NCBI RefSeq assembly: GCF_001428045.1
Contig: NZ_LMSD01000012.1
Location: forward strand, 820,735 to 884,734
Direction: 5' to 3'
From: Paenibacillus sp. Soil750
Lineage (GTDB): Bacteria; Bacillota; Bacilli; Paenibacillales; NBRC-103111
Length of the DNA: 64,000 nucleotides
Part shown: positions 18,027 through 25,859 of the stretch, piece after piece
Layout of the letters: each line of letters begins with the position of its first letter
How positions within the stretch are numbered: the stretch's first letter is position 1
The notes under the pieces: model-generated
The model's database searches: none
What the model saw: only the letters and a program-made list of their open reading frames with translations
What the model was told of the DNA's origin: nothing
Program-made: the position numbers and the translations under genes

Positions 18027-18304
18027 ATTTATTCGCTAAATATCGACAAATTCCTTTTATTGGAATCGACTGCTAAAGCAACATTCTCCCCATTCAGAAT
18101 AGTGATGAAGCAACTTATAATGAAAAAGTGACATTCTATATTCAATTTTTACAAACCATACCCTCTCATGAACTACTGAGATTTTTGCAGTCAATAAAGC
18201 CATGATAATTAGAATGAAAAATAAAAAAAGCCCGTACCATCAAGGTACGAGCTAACGACATTTATATTCAAACTCAACGACATTTCATATTCCAATCACC
18301 GACA
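18027..18304 (-). mobile_element. right end of the Tn7-like element with TnsB-type binding repeats
   Basis: Read inward on the minus strand, the terminus is TGTCGGTGATTGGAATATGA (18304 downward). A second copy starting TGTCGTTGAGTTTGAATATA follows exactly 22 bases later (18282), and a third core TGTCGTTAGC 22 bases after that (18260). Further degenerate copies start at 18133 (TGTCACTTTTT) and 18048 (TGTCGATATTT...GAATAAA). TGT ends with several 20-22-bp repeats pointing inward are the hallmark of Tn7-family ends. The five bases outside (18305-18309, AAATA) would be the target duplication. No matching left end was found. Confidence 0.75.
18222..18253 (-). terminator. intrinsic terminator inside the transposon right end
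   Basis: On the minus strand a 10-bp stem (arms 18244-18253 and 18229-18238, one G-U pair) is followed by seven T. It overlaps the third TnsB-type repeat. It would stop transcription coming from nrdJ before it enters the element. Confidence 0.75.
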
Positions 18305-18327
18305 AAATAAATTACAACTCACAAATA

Positions 18328-18351
18328 AATCCAGGGCATCCGCCCTGGATT
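18328..18351 (-). terminator. intrinsic terminator of nrdJ
   Basis: A perfect 10-bp stem AATCCAGGGC/GCCCTGGATT with a four-base loop starts six bases after the nrdJ stop, followed on the minus strand by TTTATTTG. The transposon end lies 24 bases beyond it, so the insertion spared nrdJ and its terminator. Confidence 0.75.
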
Positions 18352-18356
18352 CTCTA

Positions 18357-20996
18357 CTAATTACATCTGCTATATCCGCAGTTGACGCAATTCTTACACC
18401 CTTCGCTGTTCACCAGCGAAGCCGATCCACACGACGTGCACAGGTCCATCGCCGCGACACTCGTCGCGCTCGGAGCCGCGTGCCCGCCAACGCCTGCAAC
18501 GCCAGCCGCCGGCGCTGCATCAACAACTTCACTCGTCGCGGTCACGTAGTTCCGCGCGTCGTCTGGCTCGCTCATCACTTCGTCGTGCTGCTCGAGCGCT
18601 TTGGCAACCGCATCTGCGATCGACTCGACGCGGTTGTTGCCAAAACCAATGGCGCCGGAGCCGCCAATGCCCTTCAAGTGCTTCACGAGCAGCTTCACTT
18701 TGTCACCGTGATCGCCATAACGCAAGAACAAGGAGCACACGCGGCCAAGTGCTTCGGACATCGCGAACACGTCGGAGCCAGCTTTTCCTACGTTAAGGAA
18801 AATCTCACTCGGCGTTCCGTTCATATCATTGATCGTGATATACGCCATACCGAATGGCGTATTCACTTTATAAGTAGCGCCACGCAGAATTTGCGGACGA
18901 CGCTTGTATTGCTTATCGAAGCCTTGCTCCGTCTTTGCGTCCACATTCACAGCAAGTTTGCCAGAAATGGCAGCAAAGCTTTCTTTCTCCACAACAGCCT
19001 CTGCCGCGACAGCTACTGGAGCAACTTCCGGCAGAGCCTCCGCCTTTGCTTCTTCCTTCTTATCCGAGCTTGTGCTTAATACCTGGACATCACGGCTGCC
19101 ATCGCGGTAGATCGTTACGCCTTTACAGCCCAGATCATACGCCAATTCATAGAGTCGTTTCGTTTCTTCAACCGTGAAATCAGCTGGACAGTTAGCTGTC
19201 TTCGAAATGGAGCTATCCACCCACGTCTGAATGGCTGCTTGTGCGCGAATATGGTCTTCAGCGGACAAGCTCATGGAGGTAACGAAATAATCCGGCAGAT
19301 CTTGATCTGGATTCGCGTCTTTCCAATTCTGCGCAATCGGCACATACTGTTTATCGAAGCCTAGGCGACTTTGACGATAGTACTCGAATGCGAAGTAGGG
19401 TTCGATCCCTGTCGATGTGCCAACCATCGTTCCAGTACTTCCCGTTGGTGCTTGGGTAATTACTGTCACGTTACGCATACCATTCTGATGAATGGCCGCT
19501 CCAACCTCAGGATATACCTCTGTCATTTTGCGCATAAAGCCGCTTTCCATAAATTTATCCTCGATAAAGGCTTGGAAGGATCCCTTCTCGCCTGCAATCT
19601 CAGATGAAGCTAGATACGCTTCTCTCGCCATGAACCCATAAATCTTGTCCAAGAACTCGAGTGATTCTGGGCTGCCGTACCGTATTTTCAAAAGAATCAT
19701 AAGCTCCGCCAGACCCATCGTACCTAGTCCTACCCGGCGCTCATTTTGCTGATTCACCCGATTTTCTTCAAAATGATACGGTGTTTTGTCAATGACATTA
19801 TCCAGAAAACGCGTTGAATAGCGTACGACGGTAGCAAGCTCTTTCCAATCGACGTCGTGCTTCTCTGCATCATAGAACTTCGATAGATTGATCGCTGATA
19901 AATTACAAACACCCCAAGCCGGAAGCCCCTGTTCCCCACATGGATTCGTACAAATGATTGGATTGAAGTACCAACTGTTGGACATCTGATTGTAATATTC
20001 CAAGAAAACTACGCCAGGCTCAGCGGATTTCCATGCCGACTCAATAATCGAATGCCAAACATCACGCGCGCGAACCGTGCGATAAGGCTTAACCGCCTTT
20101 CCTAATTTCTTCCACGCATCTAAGTTACCATCCCACAGCTCATTGTATTCTGGATCTGTCGTATCCGGGAACACCAGTTCCCACTCCAAATCTTCCTTCA
20201 CTGCTTTCATGAAGCCATTGCTGACACACACGGATAAGTTTGCGTTCGTAATCTGTCCCATGGTGGACTTCACCGTAATGAAATCCTCCAAATCCGGATG
20301 CCAATCATTAATCATCAGCATTAACGCCCCACGACGGCTGCCACCTTGCTCGATCAAGCCTGTCGTATAACTAAATAATCCGCCCCAAGAGACAGCACCG
20401 CTGGACGATCCATTTACACCTTTCACCACAGAACGTCTCGGACGTAGTGAAGACAGATTGATGCCAACGCCACCACCGCGTGACATTATTTCTGTCATTT
20501 CGGTCAACGTGTTCATAATGCCGCCGCGACTATCCTTCGGTGAAGGAATGACGTAGCAATTGAACAAAGTCAATTCATCACTCGCATCCGCGCCTGCTGC
20601 AATACGCCCCCCAGGTACAAGCTTCCAATCGTTCAGAATATATCTGAACTTCTCCGTCCATTCCTGACGCTTCTCCGCTGTCTTCTCAACCGAAGCCATC
20701 GCGCCTGCCAAGCGATCCCACATTTCTTCCGGTGTTTTCTCCATATTTAACGTTAGCTTCTCAACTGCAGATTCCACGGTTTCCCCACTGCGCGTTCGAA
20801 CTTTCACGGTATTTCCTTCACGACTAATAATTTCGCCAACCTCTTTAGCTGGGAATTTAGGATCATCCTTGGTCAAAACGAGGACGGTATCCCCCACCTT
20901 AGCATGACTCGTATCTGCGTTCTTAAGTGCGTAGCGATCCAAAAAGATTTTCTCACTTAATCCCGTTAACTTCTTGCTCTCATAAACATTCCCCAT
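18357..20996 (-). CDS. nrdJ: adenosylcobalamin-dependent ribonucleotide reductase (class II)
   Basis: 879 residues. It reduces ribonucleotides to deoxyribonucleotides using adenosylcobalamin to make the thiyl radical. The barrel cysteines are visible: FNCYVI (about residue 147, half of the redox pair), NPCGEQ (about 350, the radical cysteine and glutamate) and GVCNLSAINL. GGGVGINLS and QGGSRRGA match the substrate-binding region of NrdJ. A long linker leads to a C-terminal Cys-rich tail (CTSCG...CKNCVNCGYSRC), usual for vitamin B12-dependent enzymes. No intein is present. The presence of cbiZ at 33.4-34.2 kb agrees with cobalamin dependence. Upstream sites resemble NrdR boxes. Confidence 0.95.
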   Translation of the reverse strand: MGNVYESKKLTGLSEKIFLDRYALKNADTSHAKVGDTVLVLTKDDPKFPAKEVGEIISREGNTVKVRTRSGETVESAVEKLTLNMEKTPEEMWDRLAGAMASVEKTAEKRQEWTEKFRYILNDWKLVPGGRIAAGADASDELTLFNCYVIPSPKDSRGGIMNTLTEMTEIMSRGGGVGINLSSLRPRRSVVKGVNGSSSGAVSWGGLFSYTTGLIEQGGSRRGALMLMINDWHPDLEDFITVKSTMGQITNANLSVCVSNGFMKAVKEDLEWELVFPDTTDPEYNELWDGNLDAWKKLGKAVKPYRTVRARDVWHSIIESAWKSAEPGVVFLEYYNQMSNSWYFNPIICTNPCGEQGLPAWGVCNLSAINLSKFYDAEKHDVDWKELATVVRYSTRFLDNVIDKTPYHFEENRVNQQNERRVGLGTMGLAELMILLKIRYGSPESLEFLDKIYGFMAREAYLASSEIAGEKGSFQAFIEDKFMESGFMRKMTEVYPEVGAAIHQNGMRNVTVITQAPTGSTGTMVGTSTGIEPYFAFEYYRQSRLGFDKQYVPIAQNWKDANPDQDLPDYFVTSMSLSAEDHIRAQAAIQTWVDSSISKTANCPADFTVEETKRLYELAYDLGCKGVTIYRDGSRDVQVLSTSSDKKEEAKAEALPEVAPVAVAAEAVVEKESFAAISGKLAVNVDAKTEQGFDKQYKRRPQILRGATYKVNTPFGMAYITINDMNGTPSEIFLNVGKAGSDVFAMSEALGRVCSLFLRYGDHGDKVKLLVKHLKGIGGSGAIGFGNNRVESIADAVAKALEQHDEVMSEPDDARNYVTATSEVVDAAPAAGVAGVGGHAAPSATSVAAMDLCTSCGSASLVNSEGCKNCVNCGYSRCN

Positions 20997-21071
20997 GCCA
21001 TAAGCCTCCCAATAGACTACATATTCAGCTGCATTTAAGATAGTCGCTACAAGAGTTAGTAGCCCTTATTT

Positions 21072-21120
21072 CTCAATATATGGTAGTGCCAAATTATTAT
21101 ACTACACAACATATGGATGT
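21072..21120 (-). promoter_or_regulatory. candidate NrdR box pair upstream of nrdJ
   Basis: Two similar sequences, CAATATATGGTAGT (from 21074) and CAACATATGGATGT (from 21107), lie 33 bases apart in the region between nrdJ and the divergent aminotransferase. They resemble the ATP-cone repressor NrdR consensus (ACACWATATATWGTGT), which typically occurs as two boxes on one face of the helix. The match is imperfect. No cobalamin riboswitch sequence was seen. Confidence 0.35.
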
Positions 21121-21275
21121 ACCATTGGCAAAAGAACCAAATTCACTCTAGTCACGAATATACTAGCTTTTGACGCGTCTCTCATCCTTTGTTAACCTAT
21201 AAGTAGGATACCACATCAGGGCATTATTTAGAACATATGTTCCATAATTATTTTATTCCTAAGGAGTGCACCCAC

Positions 21276-22106
21276 ATGTATTTTTATAAAAATGAATTCG
21301 TACATAAACAAGACATTCAAATCTCACCTGATGATCGCGGCTATTACTTTGGTGATGGTATTTATGAAGTGTTTCGCGTCTACAATGGACAGATATATGA
21401 AGGCCCCGCACATATGCAGCGACTCGAACGAACAGCTAATGAAGTACGCCTTCCCTTACCGCATACGAGTGAGGAAATCCTATCTATATTAAACAAGCTT
21501 ATTCAACACAACAACCTCATCGAAGGCACGGTTTATTTGCAAATCACTCGTGGAGAGGCTCCTCGGGCGCATCCTTTCCCGACACAGGCTGAGCCGGTTT
21601 TACTAGCCTATTGTACTGAGGTCAAGCGTCCTTTAGCCACCATTCAGAATGGCATCAAAGCCATTACACAACCTGATATTCGCTGGTTACGGTGCGATCT
21701 CAAGACTCTAAATTTGCTGCCAAATGTCCTAGCGAAGCAAGCTGCACTTGATCATGGTGTACAAGAAGTCGTGCTTCATCGTGAAGGAACGGTGACCGAA
21801 TGCAGTGCCTCGAATCTAATGATGGTGAAAGATCAGGTTCTCTATACGCATCCTGCCAATCATTTGATTCTGCATGGTATTACACGTGCTGTCGTACTCC
21901 GAATTGCGCATGCCTTACAACTACCAGTCAAGGAAGAAGCTTTCACAACGGAACAACTTCTTCAGGCGGATGAAGCTTTTATCACAGGCACGACGGTAGA
22001 AATTACACCAATCCTTCAAATAGACGGCCAATCGATCGGTTCTGGTTCACCTGGTCCAACAACCCAGAAACTTCAAGCTGAATTTGAACGAACCTTTCTT
22101 AACTAA
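21276..22106 (+). CDS. dat: D-amino-acid aminotransferase (class IV PLP enzyme)
   Basis: 276 residues from ATG 21276, which has AAGGAG nine bases upstream; an earlier ATG in the same frame (21237) lacks a site. The fold-type IV motifs are present: RGYYFGDGIYEVFRVYNG at the N-terminus, the PLP lysine in CDLKTLNLLPNVLAKQ (about residue 146), ECSASNLMMV and TGTTVEITPI. These match D-alanine aminotransferase more than branched-chain enzymes. It interconverts D-amino acids and 2-oxo acids, supplying D-glutamate or D-alanine for the cell wall. Monocistronic, with a downstream hairpin. Confidence 0.85.
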   Translation: MYFYKNEFVHKQDIQISPDDRGYYFGDGIYEVFRVYNGQIYEGPAHMQRLERTANEVRLPLPHTSEEILSILNKLIQHNNLIEGTVYLQITRGEAPRAHPFPTQAEPVLLAYCTEVKRPLATIQNGIKAITQPDIRWLRCDLKTLNLLPNVLAKQAALDHGVQEVVLHREGTVTECSASNLMMVKDQVLYTHPANHLILHGITRAVVLRIAHALQLPVKEEAFTTEQLLQADEAFITGTTVEITPILQIDGQSIGSGSPGPTTQKLQAEFERTFLN

Positions 22107-22134
22107 AAGACTTCCACTATCCCCAACATTACAA

Positions 22135-22180
22135 GGGCAGCCTTAGTCATCTCATTTGGCTTCTAAGGCTGTCCTCCTTA
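22135..22180 (+). terminator. terminator after dat
   Basis: A 12-bp stem (GGGCAGCCTTAG 22135-22146, CTAAGGCTGTCC 22163-22174) is followed by a short, weak T tract. Confidence 0.6.
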
Positions 22181-22269
22181 TTGCGTACAAGCCTCCTCCC
22201 TTCATTCGCAAGTCGTCGTTCCCCTCCCGACAAATCTTTACAAATAAATCACAAATTCGGATAAAACAA

Positions 22270-22299
22270 TTGACGGAAACCCCATGAGCCAATTAAACT
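22270..22299 (+). promoter_or_regulatory. probable promoter of the ABC importer operon
   Basis: TTGACG (22270-22275) and TAAACT (22294-22299) with an 18-base spacer resemble a sigma-A promoter. It lies about 120 bases upstream of the substrate-binding protein gene and just before the structured leader. Confidence 0.45.
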
Positions 22300-22318
22300 A
22301 TGGTTAATTATAAAAGTA

Positions 22319-22388
22319 CTTGGACACCTCGCCTCTCTTACTTTGCTGAACGAAAGCGTTAAAGTGGTGGGAGAGCAATGCGTCCAAG
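22319..22388 (+). ncRNA. structured leader RNA of the ABC importer operon, candidate cis-regulator
   Basis: A 70-base leader folds as a closed multi-part hairpin. Outer stem CTTGGAC (22319-22325)/GTCCAAG (22382-22388), an inner CTCTC/GAGAG pairing, and an apical ACTTT/AAAGT plus AACG-AAAG-CGTT stem. The ribosome binding site GAGAGGGG follows about 25 bases later. No T-box specifier or antiterminator and no riboswitch class that I recognise. It could control translation of the importer. Confidence 0.4.
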
Positions 22389-22421
22389 CAACATCTGGGA
22401 ACTTAGAGAGGGGTAATTTTG

Positions 22422-23474
22422 TTGAAAAAGAAAGCACTCACATCCATCGTATTATCAGCAGCTATTATGTTAGTCGCAGGTTGTGGTCAAAAAGCTGAGC
22501 CAACACCTGCAGCAGGTGGCGCAGCCTCAACTACTCCGGCAGCTACAGCAGCCGCATCCAAAACTTACAAGATTGCGATTTCACAAATTGTTGAACATCC
22601 ATCCTTAGATGCAACACGTCAGGGATTCCTTGCTGCACTTAAAGATGCAGGCATCGTAGAAGGTACGAACCTAAAGGTTGACTTCAATAATGCACAAGGC
22701 GATCAACCGAATAACTTATCCATCGCTCAAAAAATTGCATCCGCTGACAACGATCTTGTACTTGGAATTGCAACACCATCCGCACAAGCAGTGGTACAGC
22801 AAGTGAAGAAAGCACCGATTCTTTTCGCAGCGGTTACAGACCCACTTGCAGCCAAAATCGTAACCAATGTGGATAAGCCAGGAGGCAATGTATCCGGAGC
22901 TTCCGATACGAATCCAATGGCCATTGCCCAATTGATGGATTTCGTTGCAGCTAACATGCCGAAGATTAAGACAGTTGGTCTTGTCCTGAATGAAGGAGAA
23001 CCAAACGCTGTCATTATGGCCAAAAATGCCGAACAATCTTTAACCAAACATGGCATCAAGCTCATTAAAGCACCTGTTACGAACACATCAGAAGTTAAAC
23101 AAGCTGCACAGTCCCTTGTTGGTCGTGCAGACGCATTCTTGATTACGCTTGATAACACGGTTGTTAGTGGTGTGGATGGTATCATTCAAATCGCGAACGA
23201 TAAGAAGATCCCATTCTTCTCCAGTGACCGTGATACCGTTGAAAAAGGAGCTTTCGCAACAGTTGGCTTCAAATACTATGATCACGGCTACCAAGTAGGC
23301 CAAATGGCTGTCGACATCCTCAAAAATGGTAAAAAACCAGCAGACATGAAAGTAACTGTGCCTGACAAAATGGATCTCATCCTAAACCTAAAAGCAGCTA
23401 AAGCACAAGGCATCGAAGTAACCGATGCGATGAAAGCCGCAGTAAAAGATAAAGAGAAAAATATTATTCAATGA
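22422..23474 (+). CDS. ABC importer substrate-binding lipoprotein (COG2984/TrpX-like)
   Basis: About 350 residues. The N-terminus is a lipoprotein signal with lipobox LVAGC (Cys near 21), then a low-complexity Ala/Thr/Pro linker and the COG2984 binding fold (KIAISQIVEHPSLDATRQGF, GIATPSAQAV, FAAVTDPLAAKIV). TTG 22422 with GAGAGGGG eight bases upstream is the likely start; a TTG three bases earlier is possible. This family delivers tryptophan, tyrosine or other small ligands in other Firmicutes; the ligand here is not determined. First gene of a three-gene importer operon. Confidence 0.88.
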   Translation: MKKKALTSIVLSAAIMLVAGCGQKAEPTPAAGGAASTTPAATAAASKTYKIAISQIVEHPSLDATRQGFLAALKDAGIVEGTNLKVDFNNAQGDQPNNLSIAQKIASADNDLVLGIATPSAQAVVQQVKKAPILFAAVTDPLAAKIVTNVDKPGGNVSGASDTNPMAIAQLMDFVAANMPKIKTVGLVLNEGEPNAVIMAKNAEQSLTKHGIKLIKAPVTNTSEVKQAAQSLVGRADAFLITLDNTVVSGVDGIIQIANDKKIPFFSSDRDTVEKGAFATVGFKYYDHGYQVGQMAVDILKNGKKPADMKVTVPDKMDLILNLKAAKAQGIEVTDAMKAAVKDKEKNIIQ

Positions 23475-23489
23475 GTAGAAAGACACTAA

Positions 23490-23524
23490 AGGGGTGAACG
23501 TCACTTTCGTTCACCTCTTTTTTT
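23490..23524 (+). terminator. intercistronic hairpin with T-tract (attenuator)
   Basis: An 11-bp stem (23490-23500 and 23508-23518) is followed by nine T, just after the substrate-binding protein gene. It probably lowers expression of the permease and ATPase relative to the binding protein, as is common in importer operons. Confidence 0.75.
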
Positions 23525-23541
23525 CAAAGTTAGGAGGAATA

Positions 23542-24459
23542 ATGATGATGGATTCAATGACTGGTGCCGTCGAGCTAGGACTTCTCTATGCGTTGATGGC
23601 GCTAGGTGTTTATATTACGTTTCGTATTCTTGATTTCCCCGATCTAACCGTGGACGGTAGCTTTACAACAGGCGGTGCCATTGCTGCGATTCTGATTGCA
23701 AATGGCTATTCACCGCTTCTTGCTTGTTTAGCCGCTTTTGCAGGTGGACTTGTGGCTGGCGCTTGTACAGGACTGCTTCATACGAAGGGTAAAATTAATG
23801 GGCTTCTGTCCGGGATTCTCATGATGATTGCCTTGTACTCGATTAATATGCGAATCATGGGCAAACCGAACATTTCGCTTCTTGGTGTAGATACTTTGTT
23901 TACTTCCATGTCACCAATTACCGTAGTGTTGATCATTGTGATTGTATTCAAATTGTTGCTTGATGCGTTCCTGCATACCGATCTGGGTCTTGCGCTCCGT
24001 GCAACTGGGGACAACGCACGCATGATTCGCAGCTTCGGTGCCAATACAGACCGAACAACGATTCTAGGCTTGAGCTTGTCAAATGGGTTAGTGGCTTTAT
24101 CCGGTGCACTCATTGCCCAGCAATCCGGCTTTGCGGACATCTCGATGGGTATCGGGATGATCGTGGTTGGACTAGCTTCCGTTATTATTGGGGAAGCGAT
24201 TTTTGGGGCTCGCTCCGTTTTCCAAGCGACACTAGCTGCTGTACTCGGTTCCATCGTGTACCGAATCGTTGTCGCATTGGCGCTTCGAGTCGAGTGGCTG
24301 AAAGCATCCGACTTGAAGTTAATTACCGCGATTATCGTCATTATCGCGCTCGTTCTGCCTTCCGTGCAGCGAGCGATCAAACAAAAAGCGAATGCGAAGA
24401 AGCGCTCTGCTGAGCTCCTCGAGCTCGCGCTGCAAATGAACAAAGGAGGTGAGCGTTAA
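23542..24459 (+). CDS. ABC importer permease (COG4120-type)
   Basis: About 305 residues with eight or nine hydrophobic segments. The start is ATG 23542 (or 23545), directly after AGGAGG. The sequence (ALGVYITFRILDFPDLTVDGSFTTGG and RATGDNARMIRSFGANTDRT) matches the permease partner of COG2984 binding proteins, related to branched-chain amino acid permeases. It forms the membrane channel of the importer. Its stop codon overlaps the start of the ATPase gene (TAATG). Confidence 0.88.
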   Translation: MMMDSMTGAVELGLLYALMALGVYITFRILDFPDLTVDGSFTTGGAIAAILIANGYSPLLACLAAFAGGLVAGACTGLLHTKGKINGLLSGILMMIALYSINMRIMGKPNISLLGVDTLFTSMSPITVVLIIVIVFKLLLDAFLHTDLGLALRATGDNARMIRSFGANTDRTTILGLSLSNGLVALSGALIAQQSGFADISMGIGMIVVGLASVIIGEAIFGARSVFQATLAAVLGSIVYRIVVALALRVEWLKASDLKLITAIIVIIALVLPSVQRAIKQKANAKKRSAELLELALQMNKGGER

Positions 24460-25253
24460 TGCTGCAGCTCTCGAACGTTTCCAAACTCTTTAACCCTGGT
24501 TCTGCCGACGAGAAAATTGCGCTCATCGGTATCAACCTAACCCTGAAGCCCGGTGACTTCGTCACGGTCATCGGCAGTAACGGCGCCGGTAAATCGACGC
24601 TGATGAACATCATTTCCGGTGTCATGACGCCTGACGCCGGCGAAGTCGCTATCAATGGTGAAGTTATTCACCATCTGCCTGAGTACAAGCGCAGCCGTTG
24701 GATCGGCCGCGTCTTTCAAGACCCCATGGCGGGGACCGCTCCTCGTATGACCATCGAGGAGAATCTCGCCATGGCGTATGCCCGCGGCAAGAAGCGCGGG
24801 CTCAGCTTCGGCACCAACGCGCGGAAGCGCGCGCTGTTCCTGGAACAGCTGCAGCGCCTCGGTATCGGCTTGGAAAGCCGTCTGCGCGCGAAGGTCGGTC
24901 TGCTCTCCGGCGGCGAGCGGCAAGCCCTCAGCTTGCTCATGGCAACGTTCACCGAGCCGCAGATTCTGCTGCTCGATGAACATACAGCCGCGCTCGATCC
25001 AGCACGGGCTGAACTGATCACACGATTGACAGAGGAAATCGTGCGCGAAATGAAGCTGACCACACTCATGGTCACGCACAATATGGAGCAAGCGATTCGT
25101 CTCGGCAATCGCCTGATCATGATGGATAAAGGTCGCATCATTCTTGATGTGAACGAGGAACGGAAGAAGAACCTCACGGTAGCACAGCTTCTCGGTGAGT
25201 TTGAACATATCAGCGGCAATAAGCTGGCGGATGACCGCGTGGTGCTGGGTTAA
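24459..25253 (+). CDS. ABC importer ATP-binding protein (COG1101-type)
   Basis: 264 residues with Walker A GSNGAGKST (near residue 39), signature LSGGERQ, Walker B ILLLDEHTAALDP and switch histidine MVTHN. It powers the importer formed with the two upstream genes and is translationally coupled to the permease. A GC-rich stretch in the middle (about 24650-24960) stands out from its neighbours but carries all motifs intact. Confidence 0.9.
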   Translation: MLQLSNVSKLFNPGSADEKIALIGINLTLKPGDFVTVIGSNGAGKSTLMNIISGVMTPDAGEVAINGEVIHHLPEYKRSRWIGRVFQDPMAGTAPRMTIEENLAMAYARGKKRGLSFGTNARKRALFLEQLQRLGIGLESRLRAKVGLLSGGERQALSLLMATFTEPQILLLDEHTAALDPARAELITRLTEEIVREMKLTTLMVTHNMEQAIRLGNRLIMMDKGRIILDVNEERKKNLTVAQLLGEFEHISGNKLADDRVVLG

Positions 25254-25288
25254 AACGGAAAGCCCTCCGTGAATGCCGTACAAACATG

Positions 25289-25342
25289 AGTACCCATAGA
25301 TGGACACTTAGAGTAGTGTTCCGTCTATGGGTACTTTTTTTT
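25289..25342 (+). terminator. terminator of the ABC importer operon
   Basis: A 12-bp stem AGTACCCATAGA/TCTATGGGTACT (25289-25300, 25324-25335) with an additional inner stem GGACACT/AGTGTTCC, followed by eight T. Confidence 0.9.
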
Positions 25343-25349
25343 CAAAACT

Positions 25350-25720
25350 AACATTAGTCTACAAACCAAACTAACTCTGGTGAAACAAAACGAAAACGCC
25401 AGAGTTAGTCCACAAAACAGACTAACTCTGGTCAAACAAAGCGAAAACCCCAGAGTAGTCCACAAAACAGACTAACTCTGGTCAAACATAACGAAAACCC
25501 CAGAATTAGTCCACAAAACGGACTAACTCTGGCCAAACAAAGCGAAAACCCCATAGTTAGTCCACAAAACAGACTAACTCTGGTTAAACAAAACAAAAAC
25601 CCCAGAGTTAGTCCACAAAACAGACTAACTCTGGAGAAACGAAACAAAAACCCCATAGTTAGTCCACAAAACAGACTAACTCTGGAGTAACAAGCGCCCC
25701 CAGAGTTAGTCTGAAAAAAC
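25350..25720. repeat. 51-bp tandem repeat array, each unit a hairpin
   Basis: The core CTAACTCTGG recurs at 25371, 25422, 25472, 25523, 25574, 25625 and 25676, a period of 51 bases (once 50). Each unit also has the inverse core CCAGAGTTAGT about 17 bases later, so it folds into a stem of about 12 bp with an A-rich loop. The joint TTAGTCCACAAAACAGACTAA is a second, smaller palindrome. Units differ by a few bases, some compensatory (CATAGTTAG, CAGAATTAG). It lies between two terminators, with no gene inside. The minus strand has an open frame because 51 is a multiple of three, but nothing indicates translation. Confidence 0.9.
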
Positions 25721-25726
25721 CAAACT

Positions 25727-25768
25727 AAAACGAATTAAACCATCCCAAGGATGGTTTAATTCGTTTTT
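25727..25768. terminator. perfect 19-bp hairpin, bidirectional terminator
   Basis: AAAACGAATTAAACCATCC, a three-base loop and the exact complement ending in TTTTT. It has an A-run upstream and a T-run downstream and can act in both directions. It closes the repeat array on the side of lipM. Confidence 0.8.
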
Positions 25769-25859
25769 GCCCAAGTAATATGCTAATTCTATCGGGTGTT
25801 AGTTGATTTAGGGGATATTAGTGGGTGATATCTAACTAAATCAGCTTCTCTAGATGTAA

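Larger units (their letters stand above)
6832..18304. mobile_element. Tn7-like transposon (tnsABC-tniQ plus cargo), right end at 18304, left end not found
   Basis: An AT-rich block between host-like genes, carrying all core Tn7-type genes on the minus strand: tnsA, tnsB, tnsC and tniQ, with an XRE regulator inserted convergently. The right end is defined by tandem 22-bp sites at 18239-18304. The stretch between that end and tnsA holds cargo (YobI-like NTPase, Cse60-like protein). The left boundary given here is only the point where tniQ becomes sigK. No TGTCG repeats were found near it, so the element may have lost that end. Confidence 0.75.

Noticed and set aside
17978..18356. N-terminal half of sigK at the right end of the transposon
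   Set aside because: The region was read on both strands; it contains only the end repeats and terminators, with no SigK region 1-2 sequence.
20997..21275. Cobalamin riboswitch upstream of nrdJ
   Set aside because: No B12-box-like sequence is visible; only NrdR-like sites were found.
22319..22421. T-box leader upstream of the ABC importer
   Set aside because: The leader is too short, with no specifier loop, T-box sequence or terminator/antiterminator pair.
25432..25656. Minus-strand open frame with a 17-residue repeat inside the tandem array
   Set aside because: The frame is open only because the repeat period (51) is divisible by three. There is no ribosome binding site, and the arms of the units are arranged as hairpins.
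25350..25720. CRISPR array
   Set aside because: The units are contiguous 51-bp repeats with no unique spacers, and no cas genes are near.
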